A stretch of DNA of 64,000 bases, taken from the NCBI GenBank assembly GCA_002314445.1, contig DCFX01000008.1, positions 91,656 through 155,655 of the forward strand. The letters are read 5' to 3'. Made by a program: the position numbers and the translations under genes. Source of the stretch: Treponema sp. UBA1793 (GTDB taxonomy: Bacteria; Spirochaetota; Spirochaetia; Treponematales; Treponemataceae). Below, one piece after another: positions 1 to 7,517 of this stretch. Position 1 is the first letter of the stretch. Every line of letters starts with the position of its first letter. The notes below the pieces were generated by a model, which was given only the letters and a program-made list of their open reading frames with translations, was not told the origin of the DNA and searched no databases.

Positions 1-42
1 GAGAAGAAATACAGGCGCCTGTGCTACTATCCGGTCAAGCAT
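1..42 (-). CDS. fliR: FliR, flagellar export gate protein (N-terminal fragment)
   Basis: Only the first 14 codons are inside the window (MLDRIVAQAPVFLL), running off the left edge. The start ATG lies 10 bases after the fliQ stop and is preceded by AGGATAACG, an acceptable ribosome-binding site. The hydrophobic start with the sequence APVFLL is typical of FliR, a membrane component of the flagellar type III export gate together with FliP and FliQ. The identification rests mainly on position directly after fliQ, the order usual in spirochaetal fla operons. Confidence 0.75.
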   Translation of the reverse strand, partial: MLDRIVAQAPVFLL

Positions 43-52
43 TGCCGTTATC

Positions 53-322
53 CTATTTTGCAATCGACGGAATAAGTTTGAACAAATTGATTGTATAGCC
101 GCTCAGATGCGAAAACATCCAGCCGCCGAGCAGCGCAAGGACTGAAAGCATGGCAAGCATTTTAGGAAGAAATGTGAGCGTCTGCTCCTGAATTGACGTC
201 GTCGCCTGAAAAATAGCAACAATCAGACCGACTATAAGTGCTACACTGAGAATGGGTGCTGCAAGTATGAATATTTCAAAAATACTACCCTGCATTAAAG
301 AAACAATCTGGCCAATCGACAT
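53..322 (-). CDS. fliQ: FliQ, flagellar export gate protein
   Basis: An 89-residue protein, the normal FliQ length, with two long hydrophobic segments (about residues 14-38 and 52-75) separated by a short polar loop containing TTSIQEQTLTFLPK, a stretch characteristic of FliQ. It forms part of the FliP5-FliQ4-FliR1 export gate in the inner membrane. The start is preceded by AGAGGTG. It sits 10 bases after fliP and just before fliR, so it is clearly part of the same transcript. Identification is secure from length, topology, motif and neighbours. Confidence 0.95.
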   Translation of the reverse strand: MSIGQIVSLMQGSIFEIFILAAPILSVALIVGLIVAIFQATTSIQEQTLTFLPKMLAMLSVLALLGGWMFSHLSGYTINLFKLIPSIAK

Positions 323-332
323 ATTTCACCTC

Positions 333-1175
333 TTATTTTATCACAGAATTGAACAGCTGCTGCGTAAGCAGTCCCCAGCCGTCAACAAGCACAAACAGCA
401 TAAGCTTGAACGGCATGGAAATCTGAACAGGTGGAAGCATCATCATACCCATAGACATGAGTATGCTTGCCACAACCATATCAATTATTATAAAAGGAAT
501 ATACAGCAGTACACCTATTTTAAATGCGACGGTAAGTTCATGCAGGATATATGCAGGAATAAGGACATGCGTCGGAACATCGGCAAGCGTACGGGGTTTT
601 TCCATTTTTCCCATTGCCATAAACATGGAAATATAGCTTGTATCCTCAGACATCTGGCTGTACATGAAAATTCTCATGGGAGCCTCAGCCTGCTGGTACG
701 CTTCATCTATGCTGATTTTTCCGTCGGAAAGCGGTTTGAACGAGTTGTTGTATATCTGTGTGAATGTCGGCCACATGACGAATACTGTCATGAAAAATGC
801 AATCCCGTTCAAAACTGATGTCGGTGGTACCTGCTGAAGAGACAGTGCACGCTTTACGAAATCAAGTACGATTGAAAAACGCAGGAAACACGTCATCAGG
901 ATGAGCAGACTCGGTGCAAGGGTAAGTACCGTAAGCAGCAGGAGAAGCTGTACTGAAAACGCTACCTGCCTGCCTGTCGTCGGTTGTGTAATGTTTATAT
1001 CAATATTCGGCACAGTCGCATTTCGTATTGTGTTGTTCATTTCAGTGGAACCGCGGGTAGATCCTGCAGGAAAATTATTCTGCTGTGCTGAAACAGGCAT
1101 GGCACACATAAAGCCTATAACTGTACAAAAGATGACGAACAGTCCGTATTTTTTCATTCTGCTTATATGTTTCAT
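333..1175 (-). CDS. fliP: FliP, flagellar export gate protein
   Basis: A 280-residue protein with an N-terminal signal-like segment (to about residue 30, ending MPVSAQ), a short linker and then the conserved FliP membrane core. Family sequences visible include LTLAPSLLILMTCFLRF near residues 82-98 and LPPVQISMPFKLMLFVLVDG near the C-terminus. FliP builds the pore of the flagellar export gate. The ATG is one base beyond the fliO stop codon, with GGGGAA upstream, so translation is probably coupled to fliO. A later ATG (residue 7) would still leave a signal peptide, but it lacks a ribosome-binding site. Confidence 0.95.
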   Translation of the reverse strand: MKHISRMKKYGLFVIFCTVIGFMCAMPVSAQQNNFPAGSTRGSTEMNNTIRNATVPNIDINITQPTTGRQVAFSVQLLLLLTVLTLAPSLLILMTCFLRFSIVLDFVKRALSLQQVPPTSVLNGIAFFMTVFVMWPTFTQIYNNSFKPLSDGKISIDEAYQQAEAPMRIFMYSQMSEDTSYISMFMAMGKMEKPRTLADVPTHVLIPAYILHELTVAFKIGVLLYIPFIIIDMVVASILMSMGMMMLPPVQISMPFKLMLFVLVDGWGLLTQQLFNSVIK

Positions 1176-1176
1176 A

Positions 1177-1818
1177 TCAGTTCCCCGGATTCAATCTGTC
1201 GCGCTGTTTTTTGAGTAAATCAGCGGCTTTATCACCGGCTCCACCGAATGCGTTTCCACCTTTCTCTTTCGGACCGTTGGGCATAAAAATAGAAAGTATA
1301 TCGTTGAAATTGCGCGGCTTTTTCGTATTCGTCTGTCTGTCCGCGTACAGATTCATGGCATCTATAGTTTCCTTATCAGTAACTTCGCCTATGAGATTTA
1401 CCGAATTGTCAGTAACGCCGATAATGTAAGCCTTTTCATCGAGGAGAGATACTATCTGAACGGATTTTCCCGGGGACAAAGTCACAGAGGAAACGACACG
1501 AAGAAACTGATCGGTATTATTTCCCTTGTTCATGTTGCGCTTCATGAGCCAGATAACTCCGTAGATGCATACAATGACGAGCGCAAGGACAAGAATCATG
1601 CGTATGAATACCCATGCCGTAGCGCCTTTCGTCGTTACCGGCGCAGGTGCTTCCGTTGTATTAATCGGAAGAGAAGATTCATCTACATGAGTATCATTCT
1701 GCTGTGTCTGCTGAACTTTTGTTTTTTCCGTTATTGGAGCAGAGTTCTGCGCATACATACATGCAATACTTAAAAGAAGTACCATACATAGTGTACAAAG
1801 TCTCTTTGAGTAATTCAC
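1177..1818 (-). CDS. fliO: FliO/FliZ-type flagellar biosynthesis protein
   Basis: The protein has a signal peptide at the N-terminus (cleavage near CMYAQN), a Thr/Gln/Pro-rich stretch, one transmembrane helix (IRMILVLALVIVCIYGVIWL) and a cytoplasmic domain with LSPGKSVQIVSLLDEKAYIIG, the usual FliO pattern. FliO helps assemble the FliP ring of the export gate. I place the start at a GTG at 1818 because GGGGGA lies four bases upstream. An in-frame GTG at 1830 would give 217 residues but has a poorer site. It lies between fliY and fliP, as in other treponemes. Confidence 0.85.
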   Translation of the reverse strand: MNYSKRLCTLCMVLLLSIACMYAQNSAPITEKTKVQQTQQNDTHVDESSLPINTTEAPAPVTTKGATAWVFIRMILVLALVIVCIYGVIWLMKRNMNKGNNTDQFLRVVSSVTLSPGKSVQIVSLLDEKAYIIGVTDNSVNLIGEVTDKETIDAMNLYADRQTNTKKPRNFNDILSIFMPNGPKEKGGNAFGGAGDKAADLLKKQRDRLNPGN

Positions 1819-1843
1819 TTTTTCCCCCACCCACTAAAACTTT

Positions 1844-3061
1844 TTAATGCAGTTCCGTCACCCTCTCCAGTGAAGACAAAATCTCCGTGACACGGACACC
1901 GAAGTTTTCATCTATAACTACAACTTCACCTTTTGCTATTGGTTTATGATTGACGAGAATATCGACAGGTTCACCGGCAAGTTTATCCAGTTCTATAATC
2001 GTACCTTCACCCATTCCAAGGATGTCTTTAATCTGCTTCTTCGTACGGCCAAGTTCTACGGTCATTTCCATGTAGACGTCCATGATAAGACCGATATTCC
2101 CCTGCTCGCCGCCGGATGTATTTCCCTGAAGGATCGGGTACTGGAGTGCCTGTACGTTCGGTACGTTTACACCCATGTTTTGTCCCATATTCTGCTGCAT
2201 ACCCATATTCATCTGAGGCATACCGCCCATTTGTCCCATACCCATATTCATCTGAGGCATTCCAGCCTGCTGCATACCCATATTCATTTGTGACATGCCG
2301 CCCATCTGTCCCATACCCATATTCTGCTGCATACCGCCTGCCTGGGGCATATTACCCACCATATTGCCAACCGCATCCATATCTGCAGCACTGAGAGTCC
2401 CAGCCTGCTGGTCATTTCCGCCGAGAGCTCTGCTAATCTGTTCTGCAGCCTCCCCTCCGACAGCTTCCCAAAGCGTATATCCCTGTCCATCGAGCGTTAC
2501 AGGATAGTTGAAGAGTGCAAAAGTATTCTGAGGAATACGTATCATAGCCTTTGGATCGTTGCGTGCAGTCGGCACGTTGCATTCAATGCCGGAAAGTTTC
2601 CCTGTCTTTTCAAGTGCCTGGATTTCATCGTTCGTATGTGTCGAAACTGCTTCGGAGATAACGGAAAGCGCCATATCGTCCATATCAGCATTTTCTTCTT
2701 TATTCATAAGGCTTACGATTTTCTGGGCAAATTCAGGAGCAAGAATATACAGATGATCTCCTGAAAGTCCTTTTGAAAAATCTGCGAGGACATCTACGAC
2801 GACTTCCGGCAGTTTTGCAAGCAGTCTGTCCCTGTCAAGCGCTTCCACAACAGGGGTATCGGAAGAGAATGAAGCTCCCGTCATTTTGTTGAGATTTTCT
2901 ACAAGCGGTGTTTTCAGTTCGTCTGCAAATTTCTGCAGAACTGCAGTATCTATGTGTACCACAGGAGCTCCGCCTACCTGACCGGACGGATTAAGTCCGT
3001 CAACAGATACGCCTGAAAGCAGCGCGTCAATTTCATCCTGCGATATTGCACCATCACTCAT
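1844..3061 (-). CDS. fliY: FliY, flagellar switch protein with Met-rich linker
   Basis: Switch-complex protein of the periplasmic flagellar motor. The N-terminus carries the CheY-binding peptide SQDEIDALLSGV, like FliM. A CheC-like region follows (about residues 30-210), then a Met/Gly/Gln-rich linker (about 245-305) made of imperfect repeats such as QMNMGMGQMGGMPQ. The C-terminus is a FliN domain (LIMDVYMEMTVELGRTKK through RVTEILSSLERV). The start at 3061 fits AGAAGGAG nine bases upstream. An ATG at 3070 would sit directly on that site and is unlikely. It overlaps fliM by 8 bases. Confidence 0.93.
   Translation of the reverse strand: MSDGAISQDEIDALLSGVSVDGLNPSGQVGGAPVVHIDTAVLQKFADELKTPLVENLNKMTGASFSSDTPVVEALDRDRLLAKLPEVVVDVLADFSKGLSGDHLYILAPEFAQKIVSLMNKEENADMDDMALSVISEAVSTHTNDEIQALEKTGKLSGIECNVPTARNDPKAMIRIPQNTFALFNYPVTLDGQGYTLWEAVGGEAAEQISRALGGNDQQAGTLSAADMDAVGNMVGNMPQAGGMQQNMGMGQMGGMSQMNMGMQQAGMPQMNMGMGQMGGMPQMNMGMQQNMGQNMGVNVPNVQALQYPILQGNTSGGEQGNIGLIMDVYMEMTVELGRTKKQIKDILGMGEGTIIELDKLAGEPVDILVNHKPIAKGEVVVIDENFGVRVTEILSSLERVTELH
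2160..2345 (-). repeat. Imperfect tandem repeat encoding the Met-rich linker of FliY
   Basis: Within fliY the DNA repeats blocks of the type CCCATATTCAT-CTGAGGCAT and GCCCATTTGTCCCATACCC, giving a low-complexity linker of Met, Gly, Gln and Asn. The copies differ by single substitutions and by loss or gain of short units, the pattern expected from replication slippage. Boundaries are approximate. Confidence 0.8.
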
Positions 3062-4091
3062 ATGTGTCATCTCCTTCTACGGAAAGCTCTTCAAAATCAT
3101 CCGCTGCTATATCCTCTATTTTGCCTGTTATCTGAACGGCCATCTTTTTACCTACGACACCCGGCTGACAATAGAATTTCTTTTTATTCCCGACGCTGAG
3201 CGTCAGCGGATCTCCAACACGAATATTGGTAAGACGGATTACGTCGCCTACGCGCAGCGAAAGTACATCGCGTATAGGCAGGTCTATTGAACCAACTTCG
3301 GCAACAACATCCATATCAACTGATGAAAGTTTCTCTTTTAAAGTGCCAAGATACTGGGTCGTTGAACTCCTGCGGACGGAACTGAACCAGAACTGGGATG
3401 AAAGTTTTGAAATGATAGGTTCGATTGTGAGGTAAGGAATGCAGAAGTTCATCATGCCCTCTTCATCGCCTACTTTCGTTTCAAGCGTTACAAGAACAAC
3501 CATTTCCGAAGGCGGAACAATCTGCGCAAACTGCGGATTCGTCTCTATCTGACCGAGCCGCGGACGAAGATCTATTACCTGAGTCCAGGCTTCTCGCATA
3601 TTTGCCAGAATACGTACGATTATTCCTTCCATAACGGACTGTTCTATATCGGTAAGATCCCTGTTCTTATTTCCGGTAGTCGTACCCCGCCCGCCGAACA
3701 GGCGGTCTATCATACAAAATGTAATAGTCGGATCTATTTCAAGGACCGCATTTCCCTTAAGAGGATCCATATTGACAACGGCCAGTGTCGTAGGAGTCGG
3801 AATTGAACGGATGAATTCTTCATATGTAAGCTGATCTACCGATGCGACATGTACATGGACGAGGCTCCGCAGTTGGGCTGAAAGGCTTGTCGTTGTCAGA
3901 CGTGCGAACGTTTCATGCATATTTGAAACAGTTCGCAGCTGTTCCTTTGAGAATTTGTCAGGACGCTTGAAATCATATATTTTTATCTTTCTTGTGTCGC
4001 TGACAGGCTTAAAATCATCAGTATCAGGATCACCCGAACTGATTGCCGTGAGCAGCTGATCTATTTCATCCTGTGACAGAACTTCGTTCAT
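3054..4091 (-). CDS. fliM: FliM, flagellar motor switch protein
   Basis: A 345-residue protein of normal length. The N-terminal EVLSQDEIDQLLTAI is the CheY-P binding peptide. The middle domain contains NMHETFARLTTTSLSAQLR and the family signature FCMIDRLFGGRG. The C-terminal domain (from about residue 255) is FliN-like with VGDVIRLTNIRVGDPLTLSVG. FliM forms the switch part of the C ring that reverses rotation. The start has GGTGGAAGGTG just upstream. fliL lies 30 bases upstream and fliY overlaps its end. Confidence 0.97.
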   Translation of the reverse strand: MNEVLSQDEIDQLLTAISSGDPDTDDFKPVSDTRKIKIYDFKRPDKFSKEQLRTVSNMHETFARLTTTSLSAQLRSLVHVHVASVDQLTYEEFIRSIPTPTTLAVVNMDPLKGNAVLEIDPTITFCMIDRLFGGRGTTTGNKNRDLTDIEQSVMEGIIVRILANMREAWTQVIDLRPRLGQIETNPQFAQIVPPSEMVVLVTLETKVGDEEGMMNFCIPYLTIEPIISKLSSQFWFSSVRRSSTTQYLGTLKEKLSSVDMDVVAEVGSIDLPIRDVLSLRVGDVIRLTNIRVGDPLTLSVGNKKKFYCQPGVVGKKMAVQITGKIEDIAADDFEELSVEGDDTYE

Positions 4092-4121
4092 GCACCTTCC
4101 ACCTTGTAAATCATGCAGTCT

Positions 4122-4673
4122 TTACTGTTCAACAACGTCCAGCTGTTGAAACGAGACATCCCTGATTTTTGAATTGCTCAGTATTTCATCGTTTATAGCG
4201 TTGCGCAGTTCAATCTTCAGTTTCTGTTCATTCTGAGGTTTCAATTCAGCAATGGTTTTCTCTGTAAAGTATCGACGCAGAAAGTCTATAAGTTCAATTT
4301 TTCTTTCAGTAATTTCAGTGGCAGTTGCCTTATCGTCTTTTTTATAGCCGAGTGCAATGTTTACAACGACGCTGGCCGGAATATCATCGCTTGTTTTTGT
4401 CCTGATAACACCGAGAGATGTATACCAGTCAAGAATTTCACGCTGAGCCTGATATTCTTCACTCATCTGTACTGTCGGCTGAGCCGAGCTGTTGTTATTT
4501 ACGAGTTTCATTGTCACAAAAACAACAACTACAATAAGTATGACGGCGCCAACAGCAATAAGTATCCATTTAAGCATACCGGGGATAAGACCGCCGAGTT
4601 TACCCTTTCCCTTTGAAGGTGCTGCACTCTCTCCTGCATTCTCATCAAGTATATCTGCATTATCTTCTGCCAT
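4122..4673 (-). CDS. fliL: FliL, flagellar basal-body-associated protein
   Basis: FliL is a single-pass membrane protein that supports stator function. Here an acidic cytoplasmic N-terminus (MAEDNADILDENAGES) is followed by one transmembrane helix (WILIAVGAVILIVVVVFVTM) and a periplasmic domain with VVNIALGYKKDDK and an ending typical of FliL (LRNAINDEILSNSKIRDVSF). The start at 4673 gives 183 residues and has GGAGGGG four bases upstream. An upstream in-frame ATG at 4688 would overlap that site. The gene lies between motB and fliM. Confidence 0.93.
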   Translation of the reverse strand: MAEDNADILDENAGESAAPSKGKGKLGGLIPGMLKWILIAVGAVILIVVVVFVTMKLVNNNSSAQPTVQMSEEYQAQREILDWYTSLGVIRTKTSDDIPASVVVNIALGYKKDDKATATEITERKIELIDFLRRYFTEKTIAELKPQNEQKLKIELRNAINDEILSNSKIRDVSFQQLDVVEQ

Positions 4674-4730
4674 TATACCCCTCCACACATTTTATACTTC
4701 TGGTGACAGCAACTTTTGTATAGTTTATCA

Positions 4731-5459
4731 TTAAAAATGACCTTCGTCCAGAATAATTATATCGACCCGCCTGTTATATGCCCTTCCTTCCGGTGTATCG
4801 TTTGAAAACATAGGTCTTGTATCTGCATAACCGGCGATTGAAAACTGTTTCTCATTTACGCCGTAATCGGAAAGATAATGCAGCACGTTCATTGCCCGTG
4901 CTGCCGAAAGTTCCCAGTTGCTTGCAAACTTTGCAGTATCTGCAACGGGAGTATTATCAGTATGACCTTCTATGCGGAACCGGCGGTTTTTAAGTTCAGG
5001 ATCCTCAAAAAACTGGGACAGTCGGAGCAGCGTGTCTCGGGATTCGTCCATATTGAGGTCGGCACTTCCTTCTTCAAAGAAGCTGTCTGACGCAAGCGTA
5101 ATGACAAGACCTCTTTCGTCGCTTGTAATAGTAATTTTATTCGATTTTACATCAGGTGCAAAAAGACTGACAGCTTTCTTTTTTGCATTTCCGAGTGATT
5201 TGCCTTTCTCCGAAGCGGGCAGCGAATTTATATTATTCCCTAGATCGGCAAGTCTTCCGGCAGAAAGAGACATACCGCCCGATGTTGTCTCTGTTTCGTT
5301 CATCTGTAGGGACTGTGTAATTGTGGCAAGCTGCGTTACATCAACTTCCGACGGATTGTACAACATAACGAAAAAGCAGAGCATGAGCGTAATCATGTCT
5401 CCGTATGTTCCCTGCCAGGCTGATGAAGGTTTTTCCGGTTGCTTTGATTTTCTTCCCAT
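4731..5459 (-). CDS. motB: MotB, flagellar stator protein
   Basis: A 242-residue stator subunit. The N-terminus has WQGTYGDMITLMLCFFVML, in which Asp21 corresponds to the proton-binding Asp of MotB. A plug-like linker follows, then an OmpA-like peptidoglycan-binding domain (about residues 105-238) with FRIEGHTDNTPV, NWELSAARAMNVLHYL and YNRRVDIII. It pairs with MotA, which ends 5 bases upstream. The start follows AAGGA. Confidence 0.97.
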   Translation of the reverse strand: MGRKSKQPEKPSSAWQGTYGDMITLMLCFFVMLYNPSEVDVTQLATITQSLQMNETETTSGGMSLSAGRLADLGNNINSLPASEKGKSLGNAKKKAVSLFAPDVKSNKITITSDERGLVITLASDSFFEEGSADLNMDESRDTLLRLSQFFEDPELKNRRFRIEGHTDNTPVADTAKFASNWELSAARAMNVLHYLSDYGVNEKQFSIAGYADTRPMFSNDTPEGRAYNRRVDIIILDEGHF

Positions 5460-5464
5460 ACTGC

Positions 5465-6247
5465 CTAGTCCTTCAGAACGTCTGCTTCAATAGCTTTGCG
5501 GGCGACCGGATCAAGATAGGTAAGCAGTTTCTGTGCCATAATACGCGGGTTTTCACCTGCCTGAATAGCAAGAACACCTTCTATAATCATCTCTTTTGTT
5601 TTCATCTCCGAAGCATTCTGCGCAATGAGTTTCTGCGCGGCAGGTCCGAGCAGCCAGTTTGCCATCATGGAACCGTACAATGTTGTAATAAGGGCAACTG
5701 CCATATTAGGACCGATAGACGATTTATCTTCCATATTGCGAAGCATACCGATAAGACCGACGACAGTACCCATCATTCCGAATCCAGGTGCGAAACCGGC
5801 CCACTGGGTGATTATGTTTATCCAGTTCATATGGCGTGCTTCGCACTGATTCATTTCATTTTCCATAATTGTGCGTATTACCTGCCCGTCTGTGCCGTCG
5901 ACTACAAGCCGCAGTCCGCTGCGCATGAACGGGTCTTCAACGTCGTCAAGTCCGTCTTCAAGGGCCAGAATACCTTCACGGCGAGCCTTTTCTGAGAGGG
6001 CGACCATGTTCTGTATTATCTGTTTTTCACCGAAATCAAAAACCTTCATTGTACGGCCCATGACTTTGAACATACCGAGACACGTAGAAAGAGGAGCACA
6101 TATAAACAGGGAGAAAAAAGAACCGCCGATTGTCATAAACAGAGAAGGTACGTCGATAATGCCTCCGATTGTACCTCCTGATGTAAGAACCGACATTATA
6201 ATACAAGCTCCACCACCGATTATGCCGATTATTGTTGCAATATCCAT
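5465..6247 (-). CDS. motA: MotA, flagellar stator protein
   Basis: A 260-residue stator protein with four hydrophobic segments (near residues 3-20, 33-55, 150-170 and 183-205) and the large cytoplasmic loop between the second and third. MotA-type sequences include WAGFAPGFGMMGTVVGLIGML and MAVALITTLYGSMMANWL. It forms the ion channel with MotB. AGAGGAG precedes the start. The 118-base leader between flbD and motA is almost entirely inverted repeats (listed separately), unusual inside an otherwise tight operon. Confidence 0.97.
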   Translation of the reverse strand: MDIATIIGIIGGGACIIMSVLTSGGTIGGIIDVPSLFMTIGGSFFSLFICAPLSTCLGMFKVMGRTMKVFDFGEKQIIQNMVALSEKARREGILALEDGLDDVEDPFMRSGLRLVVDGTDGQVIRTIMENEMNQCEARHMNWINIITQWAGFAPGFGMMGTVVGLIGMLRNMEDKSSIGPNMAVALITTLYGSMMANWLLGPAAQKLIAQNASEMKTKEMIIEGVLAIQAGENPRIMAQKLLTYLDPVARKAIEADVLKD

Positions 6248-6283
6248 AGTCTCTTATCTCCTCTAAAACCTTACCGGGAATCG

Positions 6284-6367
6284 CGCGCCAGGGAAGGCGC
6301 GGATTGCAGTTGTAAAAAGCAACGCAGGAACAACTGCAATGATAAAAATCCCTGAAGCATTTTTATC
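6284..6367 (-). other. Three consecutive inverted repeats between flbD and motA
   Basis: Three perfect stem-loops lie back to back: CGCGCC/GGCGCG (6284-6301, 6-nt loop), ATTGCAGTTGT/ACAACTGCAAT (6303-6340, 16-nt loop) and GATAAAAAT/ATTTTTATC (6341-6367, 9-nt loop, reaching into the flbD stop codon). None has a clean U-tract on the minus strand, so they look less like terminators than like processing, stability or attenuation elements ahead of motA. This is inferred from sequence only. Confidence 0.6.
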
Positions 6368-6563
6368 ATATCTCTTGTGTATTTATACCGATTTTTTGCC
6401 GATATGCTATAATTTTTTCTATTATATCCTCCGGCGTATTTTTTACAATAATTTTTCTGCCGGAAAGCATCGAAAGTGTAAGATCAGGATTTTGTTCCAT
6501 ACTCTCTATCATGTGCGGATTAATCCAGTATTTTTTCCCGTTAAGACGCATAACTTCTATCAT
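6366..6563 (-). CDS. flbD: FlbD family flagellar protein
   Basis: A 65-residue protein. MIEVMRLNGKKYWINPHMIE followed by ESMEQNPDLTLSMLSGRKI is the conserved FlbD pattern (a small beta-rich protein found in flagellar operons of spirochaetes and Firmicutes). Its biochemical role is not established. In other treponemes it lies between flgE and motA. Here it is the first gene on this strand and no flgE precedes it. The ribosome-binding site is weak (AAAGA). Confidence 0.88.
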   Translation of the reverse strand: MIEVMRLNGKKYWINPHMIESMEQNPDLTLSMLSGRKIIVKNTPEDIIEKIIAYRQKIGINTQEI

Positions 6564-6632
6564 TTTCTTTATAATGCTCCGCTTGCTTCATTTACGTCAA
6601 GTACCAAACGCCGCTCGACGCATTCTCCTTTA

Positions 6633-6660
6633 GTATCGGAATCTGCGAAACGGTTATTTA
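6633..6660 (-). promoter_or_regulatory. Possible sigma-28-like promoter for the flagellar operon
   Basis: Reading the minus strand, TAAA (6660-6657) is followed after 16 bases by TCCGATAC (6640-6633), close to the flagellar sigma-28 pattern TAAA-N15-GCCGATAA. It would start a transcript about 60 bases before flbD. The spacing is one base off the consensus and no experiment supports it. A sigma-70 promoter elsewhere in the 222-base spacer is equally possible. Confidence 0.3.
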
Positions 6661-6727
6661 TAAAATAATTTTCTGTTTTTATGCTGATAAATTTACGTTA
6701 TTCACAGCAACTGCACATCCGGGTCGG

Positions 6728-6755
6728 TTGTGTTTTTTGTATAATAAGATATACT
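6728..6755 (+). promoter_or_regulatory. Possible promoter of the two-component operon
   Basis: TTGTGT (6728-6733) and TATACT (6750-6755) are separated by 16 bases. A perfect TATAAT also occurs at 6740-6745 but lacks a good -35. Either would give a short leader containing the AAGGA site before the response regulator ATG at 6786. Confidence 0.4.
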
Positions 6756-6785
6756 CGTATATGAATAAATTTAAGGAATGAAGCT

Positions 6786-7517
6786 ATGAATCCGCAGATT
6801 TTTGTTATAGAAGACGTGCCGGAAATTGCAAATCTTATAGCTATATATTTGTCCAAGGCAAATATGGATGCAAAAACATTTGGAACAGCCGAAGATGCAC
6901 TCGAGGCACTCAAAACAACTCAACTTCCTGATCTTATCATTCTTGACCTTAATCTTCCCGGGATAAGCGGTTTTGATTTTCTTGAAAAATTCCGTACGGA
7001 TTATAAATCGACAGTACCTGTCGTCATCGTGTCGGCCCGCGATGCTGATGAAGATATCATAAAAGGACTGGGCTTTGGTGCAGATGAGTTTGTTACTAAA
7101 CCTTTTTCTCCCCGTGTACTCGTTGCCAGGGTGCAGGCAAACCTGAGGCGCCAGGCCGTAACGGAAGCGGCTGCCGAAGAAACAATTGCATTCGGCGATT
7201 ATGTTCTGCTGCTCAACAGCTGTGTGCTCAAGCAGGGAGCTGTAAAAATTCCGCTGTCAACAAAAGAATATTCTGTTCTTGAATACATGGTAAAGCATGC
7301 AGGAGAATCACTGTCTCCCGAAAAAATATATGCAGATGTGTGGAAAGCCCAGTACGGCGACATTACAGCGGTTGCTGTCTATATTCAAAGGCTGCGGAAA
7401 AAGATAGAAAAGGATCCGGCAAACCCTGCCTATATAAAGACTGTGTTCGGACTAGGATACTGTTTTGCAAAGGAAACAATATCCTCTGATAAAGCCTCTT
7501 CAGAGAAAAACGAATGA
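6786..7517 (+). CDS. OmpR/PhoB-family response regulator
   Basis: A 243-residue regulator. The receiver domain (residues 3-118) has the acidic pair ED at 9-10, the phospho-acceptor Asp54 in ILDLNLPG, and Lys in FVTKPF. A winged-helix DNA-binding domain of OmpR type follows (about 140-230: LSTKEYSVLEYMVKHAG through IQRLRKKIEKDP and VFGLGYCF). AAGGA lies 8 bases before the ATG. It overlaps the downstream sensor kinase by ATGA, so the pair is co-translated. The regulated genes and the signal cannot be told from sequence. Confidence 0.95.
   Translation: MNPQIFVIEDVPEIANLIAIYLSKANMDAKTFGTAEDALEALKTTQLPDLIILDLNLPGISGFDFLEKFRTDYKSTVPVVIVSARDADEDIIKGLGFGADEFVTKPFSPRVLVARVQANLRRQAVTEAAAEETIAFGDYVLLLNSCVLKQGAVKIPLSTKEYSVLEYMVKHAGESLSPEKIYADVWKAQYGDITAVAVYIQRLRKKIEKDPANPAYIKTVFGLGYCFAKETISSDKASSEKNE

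Noticed and set aside
252..818. 188-codon plus-strand frame opposite fliQ and fliP
   Set aside because: A shadow of the flagellar genes, rich in His and Asn and without any domain.
1946..2394. His/Tyr/Pro-rich frames on the plus strand opposite fliY
   Set aside because: They are produced by the repetitive Met-rich linker of fliY read backwards.
6569..6697. Open frame on the minus strand ending five bases before flbD (42 codons, ends NEASGAL)
   Set aside because: The operon-like spacing is tempting, but it has no ATG, GTG or TTG start, no ribosome-binding site and no similarity to the end of FlgE.
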